64,000 bases of DNA from Cryptomeria japonica. Lineage: Eukaryota > Streptophyta > Pinopsida > Cupressales > Cupressaceae. Both the position numbers and the translations under genes were made by a program. Shown here piece by piece: positions 32,858 to 45,338 of this stretch. Under the pieces are notes generated by a model. That model ran no database searches. It had not been told where the DNA came from and saw only the letters and a program-made list of their open reading frames with translations. How positions within the stretch are numbered: the first letter of the stretch is position 1; every line of letters begins with the position of its first letter. The stretch lies in assembly GCF_030272615.1 (NCBI RefSeq), contig NC_081411.1, positions 40,535,140 to 40,599,139 on the forward strand, given 5' to 3'.

Positions 32858-32992
32858 TTTTTTTTTGCTCGTTACTTTTTTTTGCTTTTTTTCATTTTTT
32901 TGTATTTTTTTCTTTTTTCATTTTTTTGTATTTTTTTCTTTTTTCATTTTTTTGTATTTTTTTCTTTTTTCATTTTTTTTGTATTTTTTCAG
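32858..32992. repeat. T-rich tandem repeat, ~26 bp unit (element F)
   Basis: Four to five copies of TTTTTTCATTTTTTTGTATT plus TTTTTC. Almost pure pyrimidine on the plus strand, with adenine-rich text on the coding strand just downstream of the integrase stop. Confidence 0.88.
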
Positions 32993-33023
32993 GATCATAT
33001 TTGAAGAAATATCTGACAAAAAA

Positions 33024-34400
33024 CTATGCCCAGTATTTGCAAAGATGCATGCTATTAATAGGATCAGACAGAGGTTCACCTTTTGGAGTCGCAAGCTGAT
33101 ATGCCCCCGAGCCATAGGCTGCAGTTACTATGAAAGGCCCAACCCAATTAGGTTCAAACTTGCCCTTGATGATGTCAGTAGACTGTGCATTCTTGGGATT
33201 TGCCTTTAAAACCAGGTCTCCCACTTTGAAGTGTCACCCTTTGACCTTCTTATTATAAGAGCGACGGAGACGGTTTTGGTATGCTTGCAAATGTGTCAGA
33301 GTTGTCTGACGCTTTTCATCTAATATCTCAAGCTGATGCAGCCGAGAGACTCTGTGTGTCTCATCATCAATCAGGTGTTGCAAGGAAACTCTCAAGGAAG
33401 GAATCTCGACTTCCAAAGGTAAAATGGCTTCTGCACCATACACCAATGAATAAGGTGTTGCACCAGTAGGGGTGCGGATAGAAGTGCGATAGGCCCATAG
33501 TGCTGGATTTAACTGTATGTGCCAATCTCGACCAGCGTCATTGACAACTTTCTTCAGGATCTTGATAATGGTTTTATTTGATGCTTCAGCTTGACCATTA
33601 CCTTGTGGATAATACGGACTGGAAAAATGATGTTGAATATGAAATTTGTCACAGAGTTCTTTGACATCTTTATTCTTAAAAGGTCGACCATTATCGGTGA
33701 CTATGGCAAGGGGTACCCCATATCTGCAGATGATATAGTTCAACAAGAATTTTGAAATTTGGACACCAGTGATATAAGTCATGGGGATAGCCTCGATCCA
33801 TTTGGTAAAATATTCTATAGCTGTAATAATGAACTTGTGTCCATTTGCAGATGTTGGGTGAATCTTGCTGATAAGATCCAATCCCCACAGAGAAAAGGGC
33901 CATGGAGATATAACAGAATGAAGCTCTTGAGCTGGTGCATGAATATAATTTCCATGGATCTGGCACTTGTAGCACTTGTAGCACTTTTTAACAAAATCAT
34001 GAACATCTTTTTCCAAAGTGGGCCAATAATACCCAGCACGAATCAACTTTTTGGCTAAGCTAAGACCATTGAAATGGCCCCCACATATACCATCGTGAAC
34101 CTCGTGTAAAGCCGTTTGTGCTTCGTCAGAATCCAAACACCTGAGGAGGGTATGGTCAAAGGAACGGCGGTAAAGGGTGTCGGCGATGATGACATATTTG
34201 GTTGTCTGTCGGATAAAGGCTCGGCGTTGGTTAGTGGATAGGTTGGGTGGTAAGGTTTGGGATTTCAAATATTGATATACGTCATTGTACCAGGGGTAAT
34301 TGGGACCAACAAGAACGCACATCACATCAGCTGTTGAAATGTCAAAAGAGGGGACCAGCAATTGTTCAACCAAGAATTCACACTTGTCCATATTATGAGG
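33024..34400 (-). pseudogene. Ty3/Gypsy integrase of element F
   Basis: Minus strand, same frame as the reverse transcriptase. Zinc-binding HHCC region: LHEVHDGICGGHFNG then KKCYKCYKCQ, in which a 9-base duplication has doubled the CYK unit. Core: WGLDLISKIHPTSANG (first Asp), IVTDNGRPFKN (second Asp), YYPQGNGQAEASNKTI (Glu). Then ALWAYRTSIRTPTGATPYSLVYGAEAILP. After TGA near 33232 the C-terminal part GDLVLKANPK...KFEPNWVGPFIV...GAYQL reads to the end at 33024. All catalytic residues are present, so only stops disable it. Confidence 0.9.
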
Positions 34401-35522
34401 CATATTCAACATGGAAGCGATTGTAGCCATCGCATCTGCCGACTTGTTTTGCATTCTTGGCACTTGACTGAAATGGATAGCTATGAATTTTGTCTTGAAG
34501 AAATCTACCATGTTCTTATAAGGAATAAGCTTTTCATCTTTTGTTTCGTAGTCATCATTCACTTGTCGGATGACTAATTGAGAATCTCCATAGACTTGCA
34601 AATGCTTGATATTCCAGTGGACTGCCACTCGGAGTCCTGTAACCAATGCTTCATACTCTGCAATGTTATTGGTACAGTGGAAAGTTATTCTATAGGACTT
34701 TGGAATAGCATCACCTTAAGGGGTGACAAACAGAATACCAGCTCCGGACCTGAACTTGGTATGGGATCCATCAAAGTATAACTTCCATTCATTAGATGGT
34801 GTGAGAGAAAAGACTGATTCATCTGGAAAGTCGGCCAACATGGGATGATCGTCAGAAATAGGAGCATCTACAAGTTGATCTGCTATGACTTGTCCTTTGA
34901 TCGCCTTTCGTTCCATATACTCAATGTCAAATTCACTGAGAATCATGACCCATTTTTCTAGGCGACCTGTCAAAGCTGCTCGGCTAAGCAAATATTTTAA
35001 GGGATCAATTTTTGCAACTAACAATGTTTGGTGGCTTAGCATATAATGTCGGATCTTTTGTGTTGCAAATACCACTGCTAAGCATGCCCTCTCAATAGTT
35101 GAATAATTTAATTCATAACCAACCAGTGTCCGGATGATATAATAAATAGCTCTTTCTTTGCCATTCTCATCTTGTTGAGCCAAGAGAACGCCTAATGCCA
35201 TTTCAGTTGTAGAGATATATAATAAAAAGGGCTTTCCTTCTATAGGAGGCATTAGAATAGGCGGTGATAGCAAATAGTCCTTGAGAGCTTGAAAGGCTGA
35301 TTGACATTTCTCAGTCCATTTAAAAGCGACACCTTTGTGCAGTAGATGTTGGAATGGATGACATTTGTCAGCCAACTGAGCTATGAAGCAGCAATTTGAC
35401 TGGAGCTTTCCTTGCAAACTTCTTAATTGCTGGAGGTTTGAAGGTGGAGGCATATCCATTATTGCTTTGACCTTGGCGGGGTTGACCTCAATGCCTTGGT
35501 GAGAAACAATGTATCCGAGCAA
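34401..35522 (-). pseudogene. Tandem RNase H domains of element F (retroviral-type plus second, archaeal-type)
   Basis: LLGYIVSHQGIEVNPAKV closes the reverse transcriptase thumb. The first RNase H reads PFLLYISTTEMALGVLLAQQ, ELNYSTIERACLAVVFAT and HYMLSHQTLL up to GRLEKWVMILSEFDIEYMER. A second domain starts WKLYFDGSHTKFRSGAGIL and, after TAA at 34716-34718, continues with EYEALVTGLRVAVHWNIKHL, VYGDSQLVIRQVN and RMQNKSADAMATIASM. The first catalytic Asp (FDGS), the Glu (EYEAL) and the Asp (GDSQ) are visible. A second RNase H after the first is the diagnostic feature of Tat-lineage Gypsy elements. Confidence 0.88.
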
Positions 35523-36885
35523 TTTGCCAGCTGTAACACCAAAGACACACTTTTTTGGATTGAGCCTGAGTTTTTAGGTCTCCATTCTATCAAAGATTGG
35601 GCCCAAGATGGCTAGATGACTATCTCTGGTAACAGATTTGCATAACAAGTCATCCACATAATCCTCCATCAAAGTGTGCATGAAATCATGAAAGATTGTC
35701 GTCATTGCTCTTTGATATGTTGCACCGGCATTTTTGAGACCAAAGGGCATCACATTCCAGCAATAGGTGCCCCAAGCATAGGTGAATGCTGTCTTATGCT
35801 GATCTTCAGGTGCAATGCGGATTTGATTGTAGCTGGAGAAACCATCCATTAGTGAAAGCATCTCATAACCAGCCGTCATGTCCACTATGATGTCTATGTT
35901 TGGCAATGGAAAATCATCCTTAGGGCATGCTTTATTGAGGTCCTTGAAATCTGTGCAGATTCTGATGCCCCCAGTTACTTTGTTAACTGGTACTAAATTG
36001 GAAATCCAATCTGCATAATCAATAGGTCTGATGAAGCCCACATCTAGCAATTTTTTTTAGCTCCACTTTAACCAAAAGAGCCACCTAAGGATGCATCTTT
36101 CTAAGTTTTTGTTTGACGGGCTTAGCACCTGCTTTCAATGGCAAATGATGAAGGACTAACTCTGGATCAAGGCTAGGCATATCTGCATAAGACCACACAA
36201 AGCTGATCTTCTTCTCCAGAAAGAAATTGATAAAATCAATCTTCTCTTGTTTTGACAAGGAGGCAGCAAAGTGAATGACCTTAGGGTTATCAGGTGTACC
36301 CAAATTGATTTCCTCGGTCATCTCCACAAGCAACATTGATTTGTCCTGAATTGATAGGGGTACGTCCACTCTTCCACCTTTGGGCACCTCAGAAAGGTTT
36401 TCACCCGTAGGTACGTCTTTTATTTTTACTTTTGTATGATCAGAGAGTGCCTTACGATTTTCACTCAAAGATCTATTCTTTTGATTTTTTTCTTTTTCTT
36501 TTTCTTTTTCATGACTGGAAGAGGGAGTTGACTCCCCAAAATATGCTATTGAATCCAGGTCAATAGTAAATCCTGCCTTATGATCGCCCTGTGGTATGCC
36601 TTCCCGTAGTCCCAGGAATTCTGCAATTGCTTCATCATTTTGAAAACAGTCCAACGTGAGTGGTTCTTGTTGGTCATATTGGATAAGTTGGGGATATATG
36701 AGAGGCATGTCATCATCAGTTGTAAGGATAGAGAGGGCTGATATGGTAAAAATGTGAACATCTGTGGTGTCACTATTCGAACTACTTGTATCGGATTCGG
36801 AGCTTGGATCCCAGAATGATTCTATCCAAGCATGAGGACATGTTTTAGGAAGAGGAGTTATTTCATGTTTGTCCTCCATGGGCAA
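35523..36885 (-). pseudogene. Reverse transcriptase of element F, one-base frameshift in an A run
   Basis: The upstream part (36062-36885) holds the linker and N-terminal motif PVKQKLRKMHP. A run of eight A on the coding strand at 36050-36058 shifts the frame; the family reading LKKLLDVGFIRP needs one base fewer. Downstream: NLVPVNKVTGGIRICTDFKD, FPLPNIDIIVDMTAGYEMLS, MDGFSSYNQIRI, FTYAWGTYCWNVMPFGLKNA and the catalytic YVDD at 35649-35660. A stop near 35574 follows, then the thumb. All key residues are kept. Family role: copying element RNA into cDNA. Confidence 0.9.
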
Positions 36886-37167
36886 ATTATCAGGTTCAAT
36901 GAAGATATTATCAAGGGCATAGGAGCTAGAAGAAAAGGAACTCCACTCCCATTCATTAGAATCAGTCTTGGGTTGGGTATCCTCAGGTGTTATTTCATCG
37001 TCAGAATCACGCCCTTTTCGACACGTGGACCTTTTGGTAGATGTGGATCCAATTCGTAATGGTACAAAACCTAACCCTAAAGTTGGGGGTCACCTCGTGG
37101 GTATGATAGGTTCTAGCCTTCCATTGTTGTTCAGGCCTAAGCCACTGTAGCCATCATATCCTTTCTT

Positions 37168-38232
37168 CTACAGCATAGTAAATCCTTTGCCATATAATTC
37201 CACTGGCAACTTGACAGGTGGGGTTTCAGTTGGATCTTTATAGAGCCAATCTATGACATCATCATCTACAGTTTCTTTGTCAAGTTCTCCCCATCTTGCA
37301 AATGTAGTGGGAGGCTGATATTGAATAATGACCTTGGGTTCCATTTGCAATAAATGCGGTTTTCCATATGATTTTGGAGACATCGGCAAATTCCCAATGA
37401 GGAATGTTTGGTCCATTGAATATTCTCGACACCCTTGATCCTATATTTTCAGTTTGCCTTTGACAGCATCTAACAATGCATTGGGATCCACATAACCATC
37501 TGATTTGGCCTCTCTATTGACTAGGACTTGCTTCTGAGGAGTATCCTTTAGGGTAGCATAGAACTGGAACGGATTAGGATCTCCTGGAATGGTTATCTCA
37601 GTTCTGTTGTAAGGATATTTTAGACATTGATGATAAGTGGATGGAACTGCTTTCATGGCATGGATCCATGGACGGCCAAGAATCATATTATAAGGGAGAT
37701 CAAGGTCTAGGACTTGCAGGAAAGTGTTTTTTGTCACTGGACCAACTCTGATAGGCAATGCAATTATCCCTTTGGATGGGCATTCAGCATCATCATATGC
37801 TTTAATTGTTATCCTTTTGGAAGCATCAATGTCATTTTCTATATATCCGAGGCCAATGACCACTCTCAAGGTGCAGATATTAAGACCCGCTCCGCCATCT
37901 ATCAAGACTCGTCGGATTTTGTAATTGTGGACAAAGACTTCTAGGTGCAAAGGGTCATTATGGGGAAGCTTGTCAGGTGAAATATCACTATCGAAAAATG
38001 CGACACTTTTGGAAATGGCTAAATGTCCAATCTACGCTTGAAATTGGTCAACATCAATATCTGTTGGGATAGTGGACTTAGTCAAAGCTTTATCTAGGAC
38101 TACACGATGCATGGGAGACATTTTCAACAACTCTAGAATGGATATTTGTGCAGGTGTTTTTCCTAGATGATCCAAAAGATTATACTGACTTGCAGGAATT
38201 TGTTTGGGAGGAGCCGCAAGAGCTCCTTTCAA
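37168..38232 (-). pseudogene. Aspartic protease region of element F
   Basis: Same frame as the gag knuckle part above and the RT linker below. RRVLIDGGAGLNIC carries the catalytic Asp in the D-G-G form seen in Tat-type elements (D-S/T-G elsewhere). LDLPYNMILGRPWIHAMKAV is the conserved ILGRPWL-type flap/C-terminal motif. Stops at 38032 and about 37441 interrupt the frame. Role: maturation of the Gag-Pol polyprotein. Confidence 0.85.
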
Positions 38233-38244
38233 GATTATTTTGGA

Positions 38245-38883
38245 TCAACGAGTGGGGACTATGCAAGAAGGATCTTGTCCTTTTATTCTCAAGGTGGAAA
38301 CATACTCATTTGACGCATGAAAACAATTAATAACATTGTGATAACCGGTATTTGCATAATGAGCCATTTGAGCTGAGTTGGAAGAAGACGCCTTACCCTT
38401 GTCATGATCCAGCAAAGGAGTTTTAAAAATGGTATGATCAGTGTTGGAGGTCGGATGGGGTGGATCTACCTCAATTACTCCTTGTTCTAATAAATCTTGA
38501 ATCATGTGTTTTAATTGAAAACATGAAGCAGTTTTATGTCCTTTGGACCGATGATACTCACAGTATGCATTATCATTCCACCAATGCAGCTTTACCACTG
38601 GTTCTGCCTTAATATCTGGTAGCTTGATAAATTTTGCTTGTATTAATTTCTTCATTACTGATTCGATAGGCTCTCCCAATGGCGTAAATTGTCGAGGAGG
38701 CCCATCCCGCGATCGGAAGGGTTTGCATTGTTGATTTTGTTGTTGGCCTTGTTGTTGATTATATTGTTGAGCATGCTGTTGTTGAGCATGTTGTTGATAT
38801 TGTTGTTGTTGAGCATGTTGTTGATATTGCGGCTGTTGAGTAACATTGCTCCTTGGTGCTTGATTTTGTTCCATAGTTGACAT
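38245..38883 (-). pseudogene. Gag C-terminal part of element F: Gln-rich linker and CCHC-like knuckle
   Basis: Begins MSTMEQNQAPRSN after a +1 frame change from the capsid part. Residues 15-55 are built of QQHAQQ and QQQYQQ repeats from CAA/CAG tracts (plus strand TTG/CTG, 38720-38850). Further on, YCEYHRSKGHKTASCFQLK is the Tat-type knuckle. The end reads GQDPSCIVPTR. Nucleocapsid/RNA-binding role by family. Confidence 0.8.
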
Positions 38884-38884
38884 G

Positions 38885-41257
38885 TTAGGAACTCATTTTC
38901 TTGATTGTGAATGGGGGTTGATTTGCATTCACCATCCTCGCATCAACAACACCATCATTAGTGACATTCTTGTTCTTATACCAAAATCTGTTTCTATCCC
39001 CTGAATAATTTGTGTTGTCATTGTCTTTATTGAGCTTGATAATTCCTTTAGCTACAAGAGCCGTTTCAATACTCATTCCTTTCTTAATGAGTTTCTCTAT
39101 AGTACTAGGACTTTTCAATTTTAGCTCATACATCATTTCTGGGACCAAATTCTGGATAAACAGATTCACTTGTTGTTCTTCAGGTATATCGAGAGAAGAA
39201 TGACTATACAAGCTTCGCCAGCATTGCAAGAAAGTCACTAATGGTTCACCTTGCTTTTTCTTGGTATTGCATAAATCGGACATAGTCACGTCACTGTCGA
39301 TATTAAACGCAAAATGAGATAAAAACTTTTGCGCCAGTTCTGACCAAGTCTTTATATTTCCTGGCAAATGTGAATACCAATCCATGGCTTGTCCTGTGAG
39401 ACTTCGTGCAAATAATCGCATTAAATATGTCTCTTCATAGCTCACTTCGGTACATGCCACGAAAAATGCTCAAATATGATCTTTTGGATTGCCATTCCCT
39501 CTATATTTCTCGAAGTTGGGTGCCTCAAAATGCTTGGGGAATGGAGGCATGTATACACTCTTGTCAAATGGATTAGGACATAAATCTTGATCTGTATACA
39601 ACTTCTTTGTTCCTTTAGTTTCTAACGCATCAACTTTTCGTTGCAACTTCTCAAGTTGTTGCGCAATTGTATCAGATTTTAGAGGTCCATCATTAATCCC
39701 AGTTGGTATTCTTTGTTGATATACCGCATTTCCGATCGGTTGTTAATACTCTGCAATGGGCATTTTTGACATTTCTGGCACATAAAGTTCTTGGTACAAC
39801 TCTTGTTGTTGCGGTTGTGCTATGCCTTGATACTGACCTTGTTGTTGTTCTTCTTGGAGCCTAGGTTGATATTGCAATTGAGTAGGTTGTTGATATTGCA
39901 TAGGCGCCACTTGCGGTTGTGAAGTAGAATAGCTTACTTGCCTTGGCACATATTGAGGCACATGTTGGTGTTGAGGCTGACAAATAGGAATTTGTTGACT
40001 TTGTGCCAATTGTTGTCGTGGTGTATATCCCATCAATTGTAAAAAACTTTGTTTAGATGGTTTTCGTTGCTTCTCCTTAGGATGGGGTATGGCACTTGCA
40101 TTAACTTGTTGTGTTTCTTGTCCAATCCATTGTGATGGTTGCAAGTTTGCATTAACTTGTAATGGTGTCGAAGGTGCTGCAATTTCTTGTCGAATGCGAT
40201 AATGTTGTTGTTGCACGTCATTTGTTTGCACATTTGATTGTACCTTTTGTATATTATTCAATTGTTGCAACAATTGTTGTTGGTACAAACCACTATCCGT
40301 AGCTCTTTGTGTCGCCATTATAGAAGGATCTGTCGCAATAGTATTCGGCAAATATATTGAATTTAACGGGACATAAGAACTTTTTTGCATCGTGGAATTG
40401 CTTTGGACATTATTGACATTAGGCATTCCAATTGTGAATCTTTCTTGTATCTTAGATGTTGATCCAATTTTATGCATATTAGGAGCTATTTCTTGTTGAG
40501 AGATATTTGTCAATGTTTGTGTAGTCCTTGTTTGATCTTGTGTTGCAGGTGTTACATTGAATAATGGATTATTTATTGTCTCAAATGGTGACTTTTGAGG
40601 AATAGTCACTGTCAATGCCTTTGAAGCACGTTTACTCATTAAGGTAGGCTGAGTTTCAGGTTGCACATTTTCTTCAGTTGGAAGTGGAGAGAAACTTAAC
40701 AACTCACCACCTTGTTGTTTTTGCACATTGACTTGTTCGTTTGAAGAGGTCACATTACTCATCATGTTAAGATATTTTTGTGGAAACATCTTAAAGACTT
40801 TACTCAAGAACTTATCCATCTTTTTTGTTATCTTTAGATTCTGAAGGAACATGTCAATATCATCTGAATCATCGGAATCGGATGAAGAGTCTGGTTGGAT
40901 ACTTGGATTTGTTTCTTGGTGAATGCCTTGACCTAAACCAAATCCTTGTGAGAGAGTTGGTTCTTCATACAATGTTTGTATTTCCTGTTGCAAGCTGGAT
41001 TGATTCCAATTGAAAGGTGCATTTCCTCTTGGAGTTGGTGGGACACTCCCTTGTCCTGGTTTCATAGGTACAAACACTGGTTCATATAATGGTGGTGGTC
41101 CAAGTTGAACCGTTCCATATGGTGGTAGAGATGTGTTTGATGAACCTTCAACTTGCACTGTTTGACTAGTTTGAAACTGTGAATTTGCTATGTTGTCCAT
41201 GGGTTGATACATTGGTTCACTCATCTTCTTAGATCTTGATCTTGTCTCAACAGGCAT
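38885..41257 (-). pseudogene. Gag N-terminal and capsid parts of element F
   Basis: The start at 41257 encodes MPVETRSRSKKMSEP, typical for Tat-type Gag; upstream codons belong to the leader. The first 505 residues are Gln/Pro/Ser/Thr-rich and low in complexity, to TAA just below 39743. The same frame then continues through FEKYRGNGNPKDHI to TGA (complement of 39470-39472) and the capsid block ETYLMRLFARSLTGQAMDWY, LAQKFLSHF and EEQQVNLFIQNLVPEMMYEL. This matches the retrotransposon Gag family. Two in-frame stops disable it. Confidence 0.82.
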
Positions 41258-41347
41258 GTCACTTATGCAAATGCAATGTTTTTTGGAATTTTTCAAAGAC
41301 AATATATGATATGCAACTAAATGCAAACTAAATAGATGAAAATGCAA

Positions 41348-43315
41348 TCTATGTTTTTGGTTGTTTTTGAAGATTTTGACAAACTTATGAATGCAAATCT
41401 AAAAGAGACCCTTAGGAAATTGGAATGATATCTAGACCTCAAAGGACAAAAGGACTTAATTGACAAAGGACAAGATGACAATGTCTCCCCTATATGCTTG
41501 GATACTAAGCTAGGTTTGACAAAATGACATGGATGACAAAAGGACAAAGGGTTTGATAAGGTCTAGACTTCTTAACAATGACTTAGGGTTTATCAAAGAT
41601 TTGGATTACTCAAGTATGACAAGACCTAGCTTTGACACTATATGCAAAAGGAAAATTGCTATGAAAATGACCCTAATATGATATGACAATGACTTAAGCT
41701 TAATGAAGAGACTTAGGATATGCAAATGCAAATGTATGACAATGATATGACTCTAATGCAAGAGGACATATGCAAGTGGATGACTCTTATTGATATGCAA
41801 AGGAGTATGACTTAGGTGAAACCCACCCTTGATACTTGACAATGAATTTGCAAAATGCAACCTAGGATGAACCTAAATGCAAGTGACATGAATGTTAAGA
41901 CAAGATTTGGAACAATGTTGGATCATCATGTTTGAAGATGTGCTTTGAACCTTGTTGAACTTTTGTTGGATGAATGTCTCTTGTGTTTAAATCTTATGTT
42001 AGATCAATGTGTTTCACTTTTGAAATGGGATACAATTCAACTTTTGACAAGCAAAGAATACAAGATATTACAACTTAGACTCAAGACAATCATGCTCATT
42101 TCCACATTTCTTATGGTAGGCAAAGACATTAGGTACTTGAGAGGTAGACTCATTATGAGATTCAAGGAGAATACATAGATGCTTGACCCCACGGGCTCCC
42201 CTCCACGGCACTCACTTCTCAGGGCAGCCAAGCATCAATCCCCATGGAAATCTCCCCATGGCGAACTTAGTATCTCTTCCAAGTATCCAAATTTGTCCTT
42301 CTCAAGCAACTAGAAGGGTTTTTGGCCTCTAAAAACAAGGTGTTTAGTAAGGATTTCTATTAAGCGTTACTCCTTGATGTCATGCAAGCATGATTGAGAC
42401 ATTAATCCCATCAAGATACCAAACAAATGTAGTCGCGCAAGCACGATTTAGACCAAGAGGCCCTACTTAGATGTTGATATGAGAAAGAGTTCAAGGGTCA
42501 TCACTTCCCAAGTAACTGCAATTCCCACGTAACACTTCCTTCAAAGCTTTCGCCCATCAGGTATTTTTTTATAGTGAGTTAGAATGCCAAGGAATTATAG
42601 CCATACTCACTTTGGGTCATTCCCTTCTCACGATTATCACTTTCTTGCAAAAGCAAAGTGGTCGGGAAGGCAGGCCCTCTAAATGTGACACACAATCAAC
42701 AACACAAGCATGGTATCGAAGATCTGGATTTCTGATCACCCTATGAAGGATGAGAGCATACTCTCCTACTCCAATGTCACACTTTATAATCAAAGCAGAC
42801 AAATGTTCATTCCCACCTATTTATAAATCACTAAGTGCCTAATTAAAAATCTCAAACACACAGTTTGGTTGTTTCTCCAAGGCAACCTGCAAAACCCAAG
42901 TTAGAGGTTTGATTTGTTATCTTTGACCATCGATTCTACATAACACATGTTAGTAGTTTGATTTTTAGTCTTTTCCATGCGTATTCCAAGATTCTGCACA
43001 AATAATTAGTACCAAAATCCAAAGCACAGAAAACAGAATGCAAAAACACCAAAAATTTCAATTAAACACTACATTTTTCACCTCTGTTCTGGACTTTACA
43101 CAAGCGCAGAACTCATGACACAGGTGCAAGATGTCTGACACAAGCACAAAATGTCACCTACACAAGCGCAAGATGCAGGACATAGGCGCAAGATGCAAGA
43201 CACAGGCGCAGAAGTGTCCAGAATACCCTGCACGGCCCTGTTTTTGGGTTTTTTGACCTGCAAAACAACTTGAAAGCACTCCAAAACACAGTAAAGGGGT
43301 TAGAAGGTTAGTATT
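41348..43315 (-). other. Leader of element F between primer site and gag
   Basis: About 2 kb without a credible ORF. The gag-proximal 600 bp are rich in ATGACAA and ATATGCAAA phrases. A cluster of GACACAGGCGCAAGATGC-like units lies at 43090-43220, close to the primer site. Long leaders are usual in Tat/Ogre elements. Confidence 0.6.
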
Positions 43316-43331
43316 CACGTCGGGTTCACCA
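43316..43331 (-). promoter_or_regulatory. Probable primer binding site of element F
   Basis: The minus strand reads TGGTGAACCCGACGTG five bases after the LTR end. Element I has a closely similar TGGTGAACTCGACATCG after its LTR (59989). I cannot assign the tRNA with certainty. Confidence 0.65.
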
Positions 43332-43336
43332 ATTAA

Positions 43337-44985
43337 TGTAGCATCAAAATTAGGAATCATCAAAGCAATATATAAAAGGACATATTATTCATTATTAGCT
43401 CAATCACAAACACACTCATTGCAATGAATCTAATCCTAAGCACACTCAATAGAGACATAAAAACAAAGCATTCAAAAGCAAAGATCATGCAAACCAGATG
43501 ACAATTTGGATGCTTCTTCCATGCAACTCCATTGTTCTTCTTTCCTCTTCAAATGGATTTGTGGATCTCACCTACAAGTGCACACATACAATTGAAAGCA
43601 AGATGGATGTTGGTTATTGATCAAGAGTACTAGAAGCATAAATTCGATAGTTTGATTAGGGATTCAGGATTGATTGGAGAAAATCATCCAATTTATAGAA
43701 GAATTGGATAGATGACAAGATTAGCATGATGAAATTCAAATGGAAATTGCAAATCAATATGACAAATTATGACAAATTATGCACTTTCTATGCACAATTT
43801 GATTGATTGATAATTGATGACAAATTGTGACAACTTCTATGTCAAAATTGATTGATTGTCAATTATGACAATTTATGACAAATTGAAATGTCATTCCCAT
43901 GGAATTAGGAGATGAAATAGGAGGGAAAAGAAATGAGAAATTAAGAAATTAGAAAATTGATGAAAATTAGGAATTAGAAATTGATGGAAACAATAGGAAA
44001 TTAGGAACTAGAAGAAATTAGGTAAATTAATTAATAATTTGTCATTTATTAATTAATTTACAAGAGGAAGAATAATTAGCCAATTAAATAAAGATTTAAT
44101 TGTAATGAGAAGACTTAGGATTAATAAATAATTTAGTAATCCTAGAGGAAGAAATGACAAATTAGGTTAAATGAATAAATCATAAAACCCTAGAAGACGA
44201 ATTAGAAATGCAAAAATGACAATTAGGTCTTGATTGAAGATAATTAATGTCATCATTTTGAATTGATAAATGACCAATGTGACAAAATGATTTGATTGAT
44301 AAATGCGCCAATTGACGAGGAACAATGACAAATTGATCCAAATTGACCTAATTGAGACAGACAACGATCGATAGTGAAATCGGTCGCAAAATGACAAAAT
44401 TGACAAGAGGACAAGAATCGATGACAAAATAGATTGCAAAATGACAAGATTGAAAATGACCACGATCGATGACAAATCGATCGCCAAATGACAAAATTAA
44501 ACATGACAACGATCGAACAATGACAACGATCGATGACAAATTGATCGTGAAACGACAAGATTGATAAACCGATCACCAGATGATAAGATTGAAAAGAGGA
44601 CAAAACCCTAATTAGGATTGACGATGTCCAAAATGATAAGATTGATAAGAGAGCAACGATTGATGACAAATCAATCACAAGATTGATAGGAGGACAAAAC
44701 CCTAATTAGGATTGACAATGTCCAAAATGATGACAAATTAGTACGCACATTGATGCAATAAGATAAGATCGATCCAAATCATGACTGAATAGTGTTGTTG
44801 ACAAGACCAAATTTGAGGACAAGATGATTGAAGAATGCAGAAGAATGACTCGATGCTCACAAATGATAAAGGTCAAGTGTGAATCATAGGAGAAATGTTA
44901 ATGCGACACAAAAACCTAAAATGAGGCAATGCGCAAATGTTAAAGTATGACCTCACAAGCGTTTGACCATTTTTAGGTGTCTACA
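43337..44985 (-). repeat. LTR of element F (5' LTR in element orientation)
   Basis: 1649 bp; plus strand TGTAGCATCAAAATTAGG to GGTGTCTACA. Nearly identical to 26955-28545 except for its first ~70 bp, a 12-bp deletion near 44640 and scattered CpG transitions. Confidence 0.92.
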
Positions 44986-44990
44986 AATGT
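44986..44990 (+). repeat. Target site duplication, right copy (element F)
   Basis: AATGT, identical to 26884-26888. Confidence 0.92.
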
Positions 44991-45338
44991 CAAGGTGGAT
45001 GAGCAAAATAGAAGTCAAATCAAAATTTATGAGCAAGAACTGGCAGTGGAAATGATCATAACTGAACCGATAACACCTTTACTAGAATAGAATGTTGAAC
45101 CAGTTACTTTGGTAGTATCAAAAAGTTCAATAGTAACTAAAGATCAGGAAAGAGGAACAAAGAATCAGAAGAATCCTAAGTATGTAAGGTTGAATCGTTC
45201 AGAAGATCAGATCATTGGGGATAAGAACAAAGGAGTGATGACAAGAAGAAGATTGGCAGCTAATGAGGTATGTTTAAATTCTTCAGTTGAACTAGTATCA
45301 ATAATTGAAGCATGTAAAGATGAATTTTGGATGAAAGC
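44991..45338 (+). pseudogene. Element E coding segment between insertions F and G
   Basis: Continues E after F: the Copia linker between integrase and reverse transcriptase, ending with the RT start ACKDEFWMKA. TAG near 45088 interrupts it. MTRRRLAANEVCLNS is the usual Copia linker motif before the RT. Its reading joins KAMEEELDQ-type sequence after G at 46771. Confidence 0.8.
45334..45338 (+). repeat. Target site duplication, left copy (solo LTR G)
   Basis: AAAGC, identical to 46771-46775. Confidence 0.85.

Larger units (their letters stand above)
26889..44985 (-). mobile_element. Element F: Tat-lineage Ty3/Gypsy retrotransposon with an antisense plant mobile domain ORF
   Basis: 18.1 kb, minus orientation, perfect 5-bp target duplication, LTRs of about 1.65 kb. 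In element orientation: LTR (43337-44985), primer-like site, long leader, gag, protease, reverse transcriptase, RNase H, a second RNase H, integrase, a 4-kb region with simple repeats and an antisense plant mobile domain ORF, polypurine tract, LTR (26889-28545). Two RNase H domains, large size and extra ORFs are known traits of the Tat/Ogre lineage. LTR similarity is high after the first 70 bp, so insertion is fairly recent, although the genes are already broken. Confidence 0.88.
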
